A stretch of 64,000 bases of DNA from Aureimonas frigidaquae (GCF_001463905.1 NZ_BBWR01000019.1:1-64000), one strand, 5' to 3'. Positions 17,643 to 27,387 are shown, counted from the first letter of the stretch. Numbers and translations are program-made. The notes: generated by a model not told the origin, from the letters alone.

Positions 17643-17689
17643 GGCCCTCCCTCCCGATGCGGCCGGGCGCGAGCGCGCCGCGGACTGGA

Positions 17690-18793
17690 TCAGACGTTGA
17701 ACTTGAACAGGAGGATGTCGCCGTCCTGGACGACATATTCCTTGCCTTCGTCGCGTGCCTTGCCGGCTTCCTTGGCGCCGGCCTCGCCCTTCAGCCGGAC
17801 GAAGTCGTCATAGGCGATGGTCTGGGCGCGGATGAAGCCCTTCTCGAAATCGGTGTGGATGACGCCGGCCGCCTGGGGCGCCTTGAAGCCACGGCGGATC
17901 GTCCAGGCCCGCGTTTCCTTCGGCCCCACGGTGAAGTAGGTGATGAGGTCCAGAAGTTCGTAGCCCGCGCGGATCAGCCGGTCGAGGCCCGGCTCCTCCA
18001 GGCCCATGGCTTCCAGATATTCGCCGACCTCCTCATCGGGGAGCTGGGCGATCTCCGCCTCGATGGCGGCCGAGATCACCACGCTGCGCGCCCCCTGGCG
18101 TGCGGCCATCTCGGCCACGGCCTGCGAATGCGCATTGCCGGATGCGGCGTCGGCCTCCGCCACATTGCACACGTAGAGGACCGGCTTGGAGGTCAGAAGG
18201 TTGAGCGCGCGCAGCTGGGCGCGCTCGTCCGCATCCAGATCCGGCACCAACACCCGGGCCGGCTCGCCGGCCTGCAGCTTGGCCAGAACAGCTTCCATGA
18301 CCGGAAGCTGCGCCAGGGATTCCTTGTCCTTGGCGCCGGCGCGCTTGCGCACGTTCACGATGCGCCGCTCGATGCTTTCGAGGTCCGAGAGCATGAGCTC
18401 CGTCTCGACCGTCTCGGCATCGGCAACCGGGTCGATCCGGCCTTCCACATGGGTGATGTCGTCATTCTCGAAGCAGCGCAGCACGTGGGCGATGGCGTCC
18501 ACTTCGCGGATATTGGCCAGGAACTGGTTGCCGAGGCCCTCGCCCTTGGACGCGCCGCGCACCAGCCCGGCAATGTCCACGAAGGTGATGCGCGTCGGTA
18601 TGATCTGCGCGGACTTGCCGATGGTGGAAATGTCCTTCAGGCGCGGATCGGGCACGCCGACATCGCCCGTATTGGGCTCGATCGTGCAGAAGGGATAGTT
18701 CGCCGCCTGGGCCGCTGCCGTCTTGGTCAGGGCATTGAACAGAGTGGATTTGCCGACATTCGGCAGACCGACGATACCGCAACGAAAACCCAT
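17690..18793 (-). CDS. ychF: Redox-regulated ATPase/GTPase YchF (OLA1 family)
   Basis: A 367-residue P-loop protein of the Obg-related YchF family. G1 is [14 protein letters not shown] at the N-terminus. The switch region [22 protein letters not shown] is the classic YchF signature. A coiled-coil insertion and a C-terminal TGS domain follow ([21 protein letters not shown] and [13 protein letters not shown]). YchF hydrolyses ATP better than GTP, associates with ribosomes and modulates stress responses. It sits downstream of pth, the usual order in many bacteria. Confidence 0.97.
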   Translation of the reverse strand: MGFRCGIVGLPNVGKSTLFNALTKTAAAQAANYPFCTIEPNTGDVGVPDPRLKDISTIGKSAQIIPTRITFVDIAGLVRGASKGEGLGNQFLANIREVDAIAHVLRCFENDDITHVEGRIDPVADAETVETELMLSDLESIERRIVNVRKRAGAKDKESLAQLPVMEAVLAKLQAGEPARVLVPDLDADERAQLRALNLLTSKPVLYVCNVAEADAASGNAHSQAVAEMAARQGARSVVISAAIEAEIAQLPDEEVGEYLEAMGLEEPGLDRLIRAGYELLDLITYFTVGPKETRAWTIRRGFKAPQAAGVIHTDFEKGFIRAQTIAYDDFVRLKGEAGAKEAGKARDEGKEYVVQDGDILLFKFNV

Positions 18794-18845
18794 GAAACTC
18801 TTCCATTCCTGTTGCCCGCCGGCACGGCCCGGCCGGGCGTCACGT

Positions 18846-19556
18846 TCAATCCTTGCCGAACAGGCGCTTCAGCATGTCGGCCATCGGCCCGCTCGTCGGC
18901 AGCCGGGCGGGGGCGCCCGACCGCGCCTGGCGGATATGGCTCTGCCCGGTGCGCGTGGCCGCCTTCGGCTGTGCCGCCGCTGGCTCGGCCTTGGACTGGC
19001 CGGGCGCCAGCTTGTTCATGAAGCCGGCATCGTCACCCTTGGCGAGCAATGCCGCGTGGCGCGCAACATCGTCGAGCAGCGGCTGCAGCCATTCCCCGTC
19101 GACCTTGGCGAAATCGCTGAGCACATAGGGCGACACAAGCTCCTTGGCGCCGGGATGCCCGATGCCCAGGCGCACGCGGCGGTAATCGCGCCCCAGATGC
19201 GCGTCGATGCTCTTCAGCCCGTTATGACCGCCATGCCCGCCACCGGTCTTGACGCGGACCTTGCCGGGCGGCAGGTCCAGCTCGTCATGCAGGACGATGA
19301 TGTCCTTGGGCTCGATGCGGTAGAAGGCGGCCGCCGCGGCGACGCTGTCGCCCGACAGGTTCATGAAGGTCTGCGGCTTGAGCAGCAGGACCTTTTCCGA
19401 GCCGATCCGGCCTTCGGAGATCTCGCCCTTGAACTTCTTCGACCAGGGGGAGAAGGCCGGGTCGCGCTGGATCGCGTCCACGGCCATGAAACCGATATTG
19501 TGTCGGTTCGCACTGTAGCGGGGGCCGGGATTGCCCAGTCCTGCAATGAGCAGCAT
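18846..19556 (-). CDS. pth: Peptidyl-tRNA hydrolase
   Basis: A 236-residue enzyme that frees tRNA from prematurely released peptidyl-tRNA. The active-site region [20 protein letters not shown] carries the conserved Asn and catalytic His; [10 protein letters not shown] and [28 protein letters not shown] are both intact. It is about 40 residues longer than E. coli Pth because of a low-complexity basic tail (about 185-236), common in alphaproteobacteria. It lies between rplY and ychF on the same strand. Confidence 0.96.
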   Translation of the reverse strand: MLLIAGLGNPGPRYSANRHNIGFMAVDAIQRDPAFSPWSKKFKGEISEGRIGSEKVLLLKPQTFMNLSGDSVAAAAAFYRIEPKDIIVLHDELDLPPGKVRVKTGGGHGGHNGLKSIDAHLGRDYRRVRLGIGHPGAKELVSPYVLSDFAKVDGEWLQPLLDDVARHAALLAKGDDAGFMNKLAPGQSKAEPAAAQPKAATRTGQSHIRQARSGAPARLPTSGPMADMLKRLFGKD

Positions 19557-19612
19557 GGTACGCCCGGCCTCCGCTTTGCGACATGGATCCGTCCGCCCGA
19601 AAGGGCGAGGGA

Positions 19613-20242
19613 TCAGTCTTCCTTGGCTTCGTCGTCCGCGGCCTCGACCTCGGCGCCGTCTTCGTCCTCGACGTCGGAGACCGGCGGCGTGATGGAGGCG
19701 ATGGCCTGGTCGGCATCGTCGGCCAGCGTCACGCCCTTGGGCAGGGTGAGCTGCGAGGCGTGGACGGAATCACCGATGTCGAGACCCGTCAGGTCGATGG
19801 TGATCGCGTCCGGGATGCTGGTGGCCGGCGCATTCACGCCGACATCGTGCTGAACGACGTTCAGGACGCCGTCCTTGCCCTTCAGGCCGGGAGCCTCGTC
19901 CTCGTTGACGAAGTGCACCGGCACGCGGACCGTCACGATGGACCGCGCGGAAACGCGCAGGAAGTCCACATGCGTCAGCGTGTCCTTGACGACGTCGAGC
20001 TGATAATCCTTCGGCAGGACCTGGATCGACTGGCCGCCGACCTCGACCGTCGCGACGGTCGTCAGGAAGCCGCCGCTATGCAGGCGCAGGAAGGTTTCCT
20101 TGTAGGGAATCGCGATCGGCAGGGGAGGCTGCTTGTCACCATAGATGACGGCGGGCACCAGTCCGTTGCGGCGAAGTTCACGGGCGGCCCCCTTGCCGAC
20201 CTTCTCGCGCGCCTCGGCCTTGAACGTATAGCTCTCGCTCAT
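19613..20242 (-). CDS. rplY: 50S ribosomal protein L25/general stress protein Ctc
   Basis: A 209-residue long-form L25 (CTC type). The N-terminal domain binds 5S rRNA ([20 protein letters not shown] and VPAVIYGD), and the C-terminal beta domain ends in a very acidic tail. The start was set at the ATG at 20242, which begins the conserved [14 protein letters not shown]; the frame stays open upstream but that part is unconserved. It is the first gene of the rplY-pth-ychF-maoC block. A GST-like gene on the other strand separates it from prs, usually its direct neighbour. Confidence 0.95.
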   Translation of the reverse strand: MSESYTFKAEAREKVGKGAARELRRNGLVPAVIYGDKQPPLPIAIPYKETFLRLHSGGFLTTVATVEVGGQSIQVLPKDYQLDVVKDTLTHVDFLRVSARSIVTVRVPVHFVNEDEAPGLKGKDGVLNVVQHDVGVNAPATSIPDAITIDLTGLDIGDSVHASQLTLPKGVTLADDADQAIASITPPVSDVEDEDGAEVEAADDEAKED

Positions 20243-20508
20243 GGCAAAGTCCTTTGCTTCGTACAGGAGAAGCCGTTCAGCGCCCCGATGGCGCACAAAC
20301 GACGAAAAGCGCCGACGCGCCGGCCTGAGGAAAACCATCGGCCGCTGCGGGGAGCGCTTCACTCCGCGCTGCCTCCAAGGGTGTCTGCGCGGATGGCGTG
20401 CCTATAGCCGAGGCGACCCGCTTTTTCAAGCTTGGGCCGGCCCGCGCTTCTGGCCGTCACGCCGGCGTGGTAGAACACGCGCCATGCGGCAAGCGCGAGG
20501 ATGAGAGC

Positions 20509-21135
20509 ATGGCCGATCTGACCTTCTACACCAATCCCATGTCCCGCGGGCGCATCGTGCGGTGGATGCTGGAGGAGGCGGGCGTCCCCTACGACACCGA
20601 GCTCGTCGATTATGGCGCCTCCGGCATGAAGTCGACGGCCTATCGCGTCATCAATCCCATGGGGAAGGTGCCGGCCATCCGGCATGGCGAGACGATCGTT
20701 ACCGAATGCGCCGCCATCTGCGCCTATCTTGCCGATGCCTTCCCTGAGGCCGGGCTTGCGCCCGATGTCACCAGCCCGGCGCGCGGTTCCTATTACCGCT
20801 GGCTGTTCTTTGCGGCCGGCCCGCTGGAACAGGCCGTCACCAACCGCGCCCTCGGCTTTGTCGCCGCGCCCGAGCACAGCCGGATGCTCGGCTACGGCAG
20901 CTACGAGGATGTCCTGTCCACGATCGAAGGCGCGGTATCGGGGCGGCAATATCTGGCCGGCGACAGGTTCAGTGTGGCCGATCTCTATGTCGGCGCCCAG
21001 TTGAGCTGGGGCATGATGTCCGGCCGGATCGAAAAACGGCCCGCCTTCGAGGCCTATGCCGACCCGCTCATGGCGCGTCCCGCCGCCGTCCGCGCGCGGG
21101 AGATCGACGGTGCGCTGGCGCCACCGCGCGACTGA
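20509..21135 (+). CDS. Glutathione S-transferase family protein
   Basis: A 208-residue two-domain GST. The N-terminal thioredoxin-like domain starts LTFYTNPMSRGRIVRWMLEE, with Ser/Arg near the usual catalytic position, and has NPMGKVPAI and the glutathione gamma-Glu contact VTECAAICAYLAD. The helical C-terminal domain holds YLAGDRFSVADLYVGAQL, the N-capping motif. The start is the ATG at 20509. The substrate is unknown. It converges on prs with a 19-bp gap and is divergent from rplY. Confidence 0.9.
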   Translation: MADLTFYTNPMSRGRIVRWMLEEAGVPYDTELVDYGASGMKSTAYRVINPMGKVPAIRHGETIVTECAAICAYLADAFPEAGLAPDVTSPARGSYYRWLFFAAGPLEQAVTNRALGFVAAPEHSRMLGYGSYEDVLSTIEGAVSGRQYLAGDRFSVADLYVGAQLSWGMMSGRIEKRPAFEAYADPLMARPAAVRAREIDGALAPPRD

Positions 21136-21154
21136 GACGCAAGCGCCCGGTCGC

Positions 21155-22087
21155 TCAGTCGAACAGGCTGGAGACGGACTGTTCCGTCGCGGTGCGCGCG
21201 ATGGCTTCGGCCAGAAGGTTGGCCGCCGTCACCACGCGGATGTTGCGCGCTTCGCGGATGGCGGTGGTCGGCTGGATCGAGTCGGAGATGACGAGCTCTT
21301 CCAGGTTGGAATTGACGATGCGCGGCACGGCCCCGCCCGACAGGACGCCGTGCGTGATGTAGGCGCGCACGCTCTTGGCGCCATGGGCCATGAGCGCGTC
21401 GGCGGCGTTGCACAGCGTGCCGCCGGAATCGATGATGTCGTCGATCAGGATGCAATGGCGGCCATCGACATCGCCGATGATGTTCATGACCTCGGATTCG
21501 CCCGGCTTCTCGCGCCGCTTGTCGACGATGGCCAGGAGCGCATCCAGCCGCTTGGCGAGCGAGCGTGCCCGGACCACGCCGCCGACATCGGGCGACACGA
21601 CCATGACGTTGTCGAGGTCCAGATGCTCCTTGATGTCCCGCGCGATGAGCGGCACGGCAAAGAGATTGTCGGTCGGGATATCGAAGAAGCCCTGGATCTG
21701 CCCGGCATGCAGATCCATCGTCATGACCCTGTCGGCCCCGGCCTCTGTGATGAGGTTGGCCACCAGCTTGGCCGAAATGGGGGTGCGTCCGCCGGCTTTG
21801 CGATCCTGACGGGCATAGCCAAAATAGGGCAGCACGGCCGTGATGCGCCGCGCCGAGGCGCGCCGCATGGCGTCGATCATGATGAGCAGTTCCATCAGGT
21901 GATCGTTGGCCGGGTAGGAGGTCGACTGGATGATGAAGACATCCTCGCCGCGCACATTCTCCTGGATTTCGACGAAGATTTCCTGATCCGCGAAGCGACG
22001 CACGGTGGCCCGTCCGAGCGGCAGGTCGAGGTAACGGGCGATGGATTGCGCCAGAACGGGATTGGAGTTGCCGACGAAGAGTTTCAT
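21155..22087 (-). CDS. prs: Ribose-phosphate pyrophosphokinase
   Basis: A 310-residue class I PRPP synthetase, making phosphoribosyl pyrophosphate from ribose 5-phosphate and ATP for nucleotide, His and Trp synthesis. It has the start [20 protein letters not shown], the subunit contact [20 protein letters not shown], the catalytic flexible-loop region after [13 protein letters not shown], and the PRPP-binding loop [15 protein letters not shown]. Full length with no extension. Confidence 0.97.
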   Translation of the reverse strand: MKLFVGNSNPVLAQSIARYLDLPLGRATVRRFADQEIFVEIQENVRGEDVFIIQSTSYPANDHLMELLIMIDAMRRASARRITAVLPYFGYARQDRKAGGRTPISAKLVANLITEAGADRVMTMDLHAGQIQGFFDIPTDNLFAVPLIARDIKEHLDLDNVMVVSPDVGGVVRARSLAKRLDALLAIVDKRREKPGESEVMNIIGDVDGRHCILIDDIIDSGGTLCNAADALMAHGAKSVRAYITHGVLSGGAVPRIVNSNLEELVISDSIQPTTAIREARNIRVVTAANLLAEAIARTATEQSVSSLFD

Positions 22088-22224
22088 ACCGTTCCTGCTC
22101 GCAACCGATGAAATGGGACGAAACGGGCCCTCCCGTCCGATGCGCAGCCTCTAAGCAGAATCGCGACACGTTTCAAGGATTTCCGAGTCCCGGGGGGATG
22201 GGCGGCTTTGCGCCGCCCGCCGCC

Positions 22225-23376
22225 TCATCCCGCAACGGCGAGCTCCAGCGGCAGGCGGGAGAGCGGTTCGGGGGCGCCGTCGCCGGTGAGGTAGGTTCGG
22301 CCGAGGCACATGGCGGTTCCGGAATCGGAATCCATGATGATCATGTGCGCAAAGAGCGTCATGTTCGGCAGGATCGGCTCGGCATTGCCGGAATAGAACA
22401 TTTGCGGGTCCATCCAGGAAGGCGCGAAGCGGGCGCCGAGGGAGTAGCCGCAGGCGGTCAGCCGGTGGCGGACGAGGTCGTGCTCCTCCATCACCCGGGC
22501 ATGGGCGTCGAACACGTCGCCGAACGTATGGCCGGGGCGCATGGCCTCTTCCACGGCCATCAACGCCTCGTAGGCTGCCTTGTGCAGCTCCTCGTGGCGC
22601 ATCAGGGGGCTGCCGACGATGAGGGTTCGCATCAGCGCCGCATGGTACTGCGCATGGACGCCGGCCCATTCGATGGTCAGTTGATCCTGCGCGGCGAGCT
22701 TGCGGCGGCCGGACTTGTAGCGGCACAGAAGCGCGTCCGCGCCAGACCCGATGATGAAGGGGTTGGCCGGGTAGTCGCCGCCCTGGCGCAGGATCTCGCC
22801 CTGCAGCACGGCCAGGAGCTCGCCCTCGTCGGCGCCCTCGCGCACCAGGGGCAGCATGGCCTCATACGCATCGTCCGCCAGGCGCGCGGCCTCCCGCACA
22901 TGCAGGATCTCCGCCGGGCTCTTGATGAGGCGCAGCGCCGGGACGAGATCGGATGCGTCCTTCAGCGTGGCGAAGGAGCCGAGCTTTTCCTGGACCAGCC
23001 GGCCATTGGCCGCCGTCAGGCCATGCGTGGCATATTCGACGCCGATCCGGGTGCCCAGAAGCCCCATATCGTCGCACAGATCGCGCAGGTCGATCGCCGG
23101 ATCGGCGCCGGCGCGGTCCCGCCACAGGACGATGTTGCCGATGTTGGACGTTGCCTGCGCCTGGCGCAGATCGGCCGAGCGCGTGAGCAGGCGCATCTCG
23201 CCATCCGACTTCACGATCAGGCATTGGAAGAAGCAGAAGCCGAACGTGTCGTAGCCCGTCAGCCAGTACATGGAGTCCTGCGCGAAGAGCAGCATGGCGT
23301 CGAGCTTCTGCTCGGCCATCTCCGCCGTCAGGCGGTTCAGGCGCGCAGCATACTCGTCCGGTGCGAAATGGGGCAT
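22225..23376 (-). CDS. M24-family (creatinase/prolidase-like) protein with a non-canonical active site
   Basis: A 383-residue protein of the pita-bread family: N-terminal domain about 1-150, then the C-terminal catalytic fold from KSPAEILHVREAARLADDAY. Compared with E. coli PepP, all five metal ligands appear altered: Asp to Glu in TIEWAG, Asp to Ala in YHAALMRT, His to Tyr in CGYSLGARF, and the two Glu lost in MTLFAHMI and MCLGRTYL. It is therefore unlikely to be a Mn-dependent aminopeptidase. Metal-free relatives include creatinase and other C-N hydrolases. It is the last gene of lgt-midA-pgeF-M24; the reaction is unknown. Confidence 0.85.
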   Translation of the reverse strand: MPHFAPDEYAARLNRLTAEMAEQKLDAMLLFAQDSMYWLTGYDTFGFCFFQCLIVKSDGEMRLLTRSADLRQAQATSNIGNIVLWRDRAGADPAIDLRDLCDDMGLLGTRIGVEYATHGLTAANGRLVQEKLGSFATLKDASDLVPALRLIKSPAEILHVREAARLADDAYEAMLPLVREGADEGELLAVLQGEILRQGGDYPANPFIIGSGADALLCRYKSGRRKLAAQDQLTIEWAGVHAQYHAALMRTLIVGSPLMRHEELHKAAYEALMAVEEAMRPGHTFGDVFDAHARVMEEHDLVRHRLTACGYSLGARFAPSWMDPQMFYSGNAEPILPNMTLFAHMIIMDSDSGTAMCLGRTYLTGDGAPEPLSRLPLELAVAG

Positions 23377-23388
23377 CGGGTGGATCCT

Positions 23389-24192
23389 TTAATTCAGGGG
23401 GTCCAGCATGATCGCGGAAAGCTGCCGCCCGTAATCGGGCTCGCTGCGATGCGTGGTGCGCCGGAAGGAAAAGAAGGTGTCGGGTTCACCATAGGTGCAG
23501 CGCCCGACAAAGGAGGCTGCAACGCCGGCACGGCCCAGCCGGTCGACGATGTAGCCGGGCAGGTCGAACTGCCATTTGCCGGGCCGGCCCGTCGCAAAGA
23601 AGCGCTCGGCCCGGGCGTCGAGCGCCACGATTTCGTCGCGCCGGTCGGTGCCGACCTCGTAATGGGCCTGGGTGATGCAGGGGCCGAGTGCAGCCACCAT
23701 GTCGGCCCGTTCCGCCCCGAGGCCCTCCATGGCCTCGATGGTCGCCTCCAGCACGCCGGTCAGCGCGCCCTTCCAGCCGGCATGGGCGGCGCCCACGGCG
23801 CGCCCCCGCCGATCGGCAAAGAGAATGGGGCCGCAATCCGCCGTGACGACGCCGATCGGCAGTCCGCGCCGGCCCGTCACCACGGCATCGGCCTTCGGGC
23901 GTTCGCCCGAAAAGGGCTGATCGATCACGGCGACGTCGGGCGAGTGGACCTGCCAGGGCGTCTGCGGCCCTTCGGCGTCGATGCCAAGATAGCGCACCGC
24001 CGCGCGCCGGTTGGCGCGCACGCGTCCGGGGTCGTCCTGCGAGCCGATGCCGGCGTTCAGCCCCGCATAGAGACCCTCCGATATGCCGCCCCGCCGGGTG
24101 AAGAAACCGTGGCGCAGGCCCTCTATGGCACTGAGCGACGCGGCGTTCACCACATCGGCTTCGGCAAGCTCTGGTATGGATTCGGAATGCAT
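23389..24192 (-). CDS. pgeF: Laccase-domain purine nucleosidase/peptidoglycan editing factor (PgeF/YfiH)
   Basis: About 267 residues of the DUF152 family. Conserved features are GLRHGFFTRRGGISEG, the metal-site TADCGPILF, and GAAHAGWKGALTGVLEATI. YfiH proteins have been linked to removal of misplaced residues in peptidoglycan precursors and, in relatives, to purine nucleoside cleavage. The start is uncertain: ATG at 24192 gives a typical N-terminus, ATG at 24201 is close by, and a TTG at 24237 overlaps the midA stop (TTGA) and could allow coupled translation. It lies between midA and the M24 gene on one strand. Confidence 0.92.
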   Translation of the reverse strand: MHSESIPELAEADVVNAASLSAIEGLRHGFFTRRGGISEGLYAGLNAGIGSQDDPGRVRANRRAAVRYLGIDAEGPQTPWQVHSPDVAVIDQPFSGERPKADAVVTGRRGLPIGVVTADCGPILFADRRGRAVGAAHAGWKGALTGVLEATIEAMEGLGAERADMVAALGPCITQAHYEVGTDRRDEIVALDARAERFFATGRPGKWQFDLPGYIVDRLGRAGVAASFVGRCTYGEPDTFFSFRRTTHRSEPDYGRQLSAIMLDPLN

Positions 24193-24233
24193 GTCCCACA
24201 TGGCGCGAATGGTGGTGGAGCGGGCTGCCGAAG

Positions 24234-25325
24234 TCAATCGAAGGGCGGCAGGGCAATGGGCCGCGATGAGGCGGCCAGAACCTTGAAGAGCTGCCCCATT
24301 TCGCCCGGCCGATCGCCCGCCAGGCGATGGGCGGCCGCGGTGATCGAAGCCCGCCCGGCCGCGTCGCGCTGCGCTCCGAGCGCGCCGGCTCGCTCGGCAA
24401 GGCCGAGGGCCAGGAGAAACGGACCCTGCGCCATGACGGGCGAGGCAATTGCGCCGCCCGCGCCCAATGCCTCTGCAAGCCGCGCAAAATCCACATGCGA
24501 GGTGAGGTCCTGCCGGCCGACGGCCTGCAGCGGATCGGCATAGGCATGGTTGCGCAGGGCCTGGAGCGTATCGCCGAAGGCGCTCCGCGCGTGGCCGTAA
24601 TCGAGGAACAGGGCCGCGCCTCCATGCGCAGCGATGCGCCGGCCGAGCGCAAGCGCCAGGGCCTCACGCGCCGGGGACCATTCGAAGATGTCCCCTTCGG
24701 CCGGCTCCACCCCCGGCGGCAGCGGCAGCATCGTGCCGTCCACCGGCGGACCGTCCAGCCAGAGAAGCGTTCCGTCCGGCGCCGTTCCGATCCGGCGTTC
24801 CCGCCAGAGCGCGCCGGCCAGGCGGAACTGGCGGATGGCGATGGCATCGAACAATTCGTTCGCCACCGAAATGAGCGGCATGGCGGGCACCCGGTCGAGC
24901 CTCGGCACATGATGAAGGGGCAGATCGTGCGGCGCCAGGCGCGTGGCCTGGATCCGGCGCAGCCTGTCGCTCACCTCCACCAGATGGATCCGGGCGGCGC
25001 GCAGGAAGGCCGGATCCAGGCGGCGCAGGGTGCGCAGCATATCGTCCATGAGCGTGCCGCGGCCCGGCCCGATCTCCACCAGCGCAACGGGGTCGGGCGC
25101 GCCGAGCGCCCGCCAGGCCGCCAGCGTCCAGGCGGCGAGAAGCTCGCCGAACATCTGGCTGATCTCCGGCGCGGTGGTGAAATCGCCCGCCGCGCCGATC
25201 GGATCCTGCCGCGTCGTGTAGTAGCCGCCATCCGGATCGAACAGGGCCATGTTCCAGAAGGCGTCGAGCGGGAGCGGGCCTTCGGCGGCGATACGCTCCC
25301 GGATGCGCCGCTCCAGCGTGCTCAC
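24234..25325 (-). CDS. SAM-dependent methyltransferase, MidA/NDUFAF7 family
   Basis: A 363-residue class I methyltransferase. The N-terminal DFTTAPEISQMFGELLAAW and the SAM site VALVEIGPGRGTLMDDMLR are hallmark motifs of the NDUFAF7/MidA family, whose mitochondrial member methylates an arginine in complex I subunit NDUFS2 during assembly. Further on are SVANELFDAIAIRQF and LFLDYGH. The start is GTG at 25325, overlapping the lgt stop as GTGA, which explains why no ATG fits. It sits between lgt and pgeF, the standard order in this group. Confidence 0.93.
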   Translation of the reverse strand: MSTLERRIRERIAAEGPLPLDAFWNMALFDPDGGYYTTRQDPIGAAGDFTTAPEISQMFGELLAAWTLAAWRALGAPDPVALVEIGPGRGTLMDDMLRTLRRLDPAFLRAARIHLVEVSDRLRRIQATRLAPHDLPLHHVPRLDRVPAMPLISVANELFDAIAIRQFRLAGALWRERRIGTAPDGTLLWLDGPPVDGTMLPLPPGVEPAEGDIFEWSPAREALALALGRRIAAHGGAALFLDYGHARSAFGDTLQALRNHAYADPLQAVGRQDLTSHVDFARLAEALGAGGAIASPVMAQGPFLLALGLAERAGALGAQRDAAGRASITAAAHRLAGDRPGEMGQLFKVLAASSRPIALPPFD

Positions 25326-26167
25326 GCCTGCGCCTGCCGCATGGGGCGCGCGGTCAGAATGGCCCAGATGCCGATGACGACCATCGGCAGGGACAGGATC
25401 ATGCCCATGGTCAGCCAGCTCGTGCCCAGGAGGTAGCCGAGCTGCGGATCGGGCATGCGGAAGAACTCCACGAAGATGCGCGCCAGCCCGTAGAGCAGGA
25501 TGAAGGTGCCGCTGGTCAGGCGCGGCCGCCCGAGGGCCCCGAACCGGTGGGTGAGAAGGCGTAGCACCAGGAAGATCACGACACCCTCCAGCAGCGCTTC
25601 GTAGAGCTGGCTCGGGTGGCGCGGCTCGGGCCCGGCATAGGGAAAGACCATGGCCCAGGCGACGCTCGTCGGGGCGCCCCACAACTCACCATTGATGAAA
25701 TTGGCGATGCGCCCGAAGAACAGGCCGAAGGGCACGGACGCGGCGACGACGTCGATCAGGCTGAACATGGCGACCTTACGGCTGCGCGCGAAGAGCACCA
25801 TGGCCAGGGTGACGCCGATCAGCCCGCCATGGAAGGACATTCCGCCTTCCCAGACGCGCAGCGCCGACAGGGGATCGTCCGCGATGCGCGCGAAATCGTA
25901 GAAGAGGATATGGCCGATGCGCCCGCCGGCCACGATGCCGATGGTGATCCAGACGATGAAATCGTCGATATCCTCCCGCGTCAGCGGCGCCTTTCCTCCG
26001 GGCCACAGACGCCCGTTGGACACCAGCGAGCGGCCGTAGAGCCAGCCGCAGAGAATGCCGGCCACATAGGCCAGCCCGTACCAGCGAAGGGCGATGGGCC
26101 CAACTTGCAGGAAGACGGGGTCGATCTGCGGATAGGTCAGGACGCTGAGATAGGGCAGGGTCGGCAT
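25322..26167 (-). CDS. lgt: Prolipoprotein diacylglyceryl transferase
   Basis: A 281-residue inner-membrane enzyme with seven helices that transfers diacylglycerol onto the lipobox Cys of prolipoproteins. Diagnostic pieces are IALRWYGLAYVAGI, the Lgt signature GRIANFINGELWGAPT, and GGMSFHGGLIGV with the key His. The ATG at 26167 starts the conserved N-terminus; the frame is open much further upstream but that part lacks similarity. The stop overlaps the GTG of the methyltransferase gene. Divergent from ubiK. Confidence 0.97.
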   Translation of the reverse strand: MPTLPYLSVLTYPQIDPVFLQVGPIALRWYGLAYVAGILCGWLYGRSLVSNGRLWPGGKAPLTREDIDDFIVWITIGIVAGGRIGHILFYDFARIADDPLSALRVWEGGMSFHGGLIGVTLAMVLFARSRKVAMFSLIDVVAASVPFGLFFGRIANFINGELWGAPTSVAWAMVFPYAGPEPRHPSQLYEALLEGVVIFLVLRLLTHRFGALGRPRLTSGTFILLYGLARIFVEFFRMPDPQLGYLLGTSWLTMGMILSLPMVVIGIWAILTARPMRQAQA

Positions 26168-26317
26168 GGCATGTCCTGTTGATCGCTCTGAAGGGGCAGG
26201 TGTGTCCCGATGCCGGCGCAGGGTCAAGCGGCCCGGCATCGGCGGCCCTCCGGCGCCATTGCCAAGGCGGCTGCCATCACCTACCTCAAAGGTCCTTGAA
26301 GACAGGAGACGCGGACG

Positions 26318-26629
26318 ATGACGACCAGAGGCCCCAACCGCATTCTCGACGAGTTCTCGAAAGTGTTCACCGATACGGCCGGCGCGGCCCAGGGCGTGCG
26401 CCGCGAGGTCGAGACCGTCGTGCGCTCGCAGGTCGAGCGGCTGATCAACCAGCTCGAACTCGTGCAGCGCGAGGAGTTCGAAGCCGTCCGCGACATGGCG
26501 GTGCGGGCCCGCACCGAGAACGAGGAGCTGAAGCGCCGCATCGCCGCGCTCGAGGTGCAACTGGGGCGGACAGATCCCGCCGCGCCGGGCGATGCCGACA
26601 CACCGAGCCCGGCCGCGCCGACGCTCTGA
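26318..26629 (+). CDS. ubiK: Ubiquinone biosynthesis accessory factor UbiK (YqiC/BMFP family)
   Basis: A 103-residue protein of the BMFP (DUF526) family. An amphipathic N-terminal helix (ILDEFSKVFTDTAGAAQGV) binds membranes, and residues about 45-85 form a trimeric coiled coil (LELVQREEFEAVRDMAVRAR then NEELKRRIAALE). UbiK aids ubiquinone assembly in the Ubi complex in enterobacteria. The C-terminus is Pro/Ala-rich and unconserved. It is divergent from lgt, a conserved arrangement in Hyphomicrobiales. Confidence 0.92.
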   Translation: MTTRGPNRILDEFSKVFTDTAGAAQGVRREVETVVRSQVERLINQLELVQREEFEAVRDMAVRARTENEELKRRIAALEVQLGRTDPAAPGDADTPSPAAPTL

Positions 26630-26644
26630 CCGGTTGTCCAGACG

Positions 26645-26697
26645 TTTTCCACAGGGTGCCGAGGACTTATCCACGACCTTCGCACCGCGGTGGAAAA
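26645..26697. promoter_or_regulatory. Cluster of DnaA-box-like sites
   Basis: TTTTCCACA (26645-26653) and TTATCCACG (26667-26675) on the plus strand each differ by one base from TTATCCACA. A third, TTTTCCACC, lies on the minus strand at 26689-26697 (two differences). A short A-run follows at 26702-26707. They sit between ubiK and the YbjN gene. Most likely a DnaA-responsive promoter rather than an origin. Confidence 0.4.
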
Positions 26698-26886
26698 GCT
26701 GAAAAAACCTTATCGTGGAGTCGCTTGACTCCGTCCCCGGTTGCGCGGCGTTGCCGCGCGCCAGCATGGAAACGTTAAAATCCGGTTTCCCCTCTGGTGT
26801 CCGGACTCCCGCCCTATACACTGATTCTAAAGGCTGATTCGGTTTGGCATTGCCGTTCGGCACCGGGGTTGGGGCAGATCATCGTC

Positions 26887-27387
26887 ATGCGGTTTGGTGA
26901 GTTGGAATTCGTGCGGCAGTCGCACCCGGTGGATGTGATCGAACTGGTCGCCGCCGATCGGGACTGGTCGTTCGAACGGCTGTGCGATGACGAAATCTCC
27001 ATGAGCGTCGCCGGGCAATGGGCGGACTACTCGGTGTCCTTCTCCTGGGTAGAGGATTGCGAGGCCCTGCATCTGGGCTGCGCCTTCGAGCTCAAGGTGC
27101 CCGAGCGGCGCCTGGCTGAGGTGCATCGGCTGCTTTGCGCCGTGAACGAGAAGATGCTGGTCGGCCATTTCGACCTGTGGGCCAGCGAGAACGCCATCAT
27201 GTTCCGGCACGCGCAGCTCCTGTGCGGTGGCGCGGAGCCCACCGGCGCGCAGGTCGAGCGCATGCTGGTGATCGCGCTCGAATGTTGCGACCGCTATTTT
27301 CAGGCCTTCCAGTTCGTCGTCTGGGCGAACAAGCCGGCGGAGGAGGCGCTGTCCGACACGCTGTTCGAAACGGTCGGCAACGCCTGA
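26887..27387 (+). CDS. YbjN domain-containing protein
   Basis: A 166-residue YbjN-family protein. The conserved opening is SHPVDVIELVAADRDWSFER followed by DEISMSVAGQWADYSVSFSW; the C-terminal half contains LWASENAIMFRHAQLL and a long helix. The fold resembles the type III secretion chaperone fold and may mediate protein contacts; the role in alphaproteobacteria is unknown. The ATG at 26887 fits the conserved N-terminus; an upstream GTG at 26797 would add 30 unlikely residues. It is followed 47 bp later by proC, its usual neighbour. Confidence 0.88.
   Translation: MRFGELEFVRQSHPVDVIELVAADRDWSFERLCDDEISMSVAGQWADYSVSFSWVEDCEALHLGCAFELKVPERRLAEVHRLLCAVNEKMLVGHFDLWASENAIMFRHAQLLCGGAEPTGAQVERMLVIALECCDRYFQAFQFVVWANKPAEEALSDTLFETVGNA

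Noticed and set aside
22108-24543. 811-codon plus-strand open frame
   Set aside because: Covers three convincing minus-strand genes (M24, pgeF, midA); no recognisable domain.
26640-26720. Chromosomal replication origin
   Set aside because: The DnaA-like boxes are few, there is no long AT-rich unwinding region, and the usual origin neighbours (hemE, parAB, dnaA) are absent.
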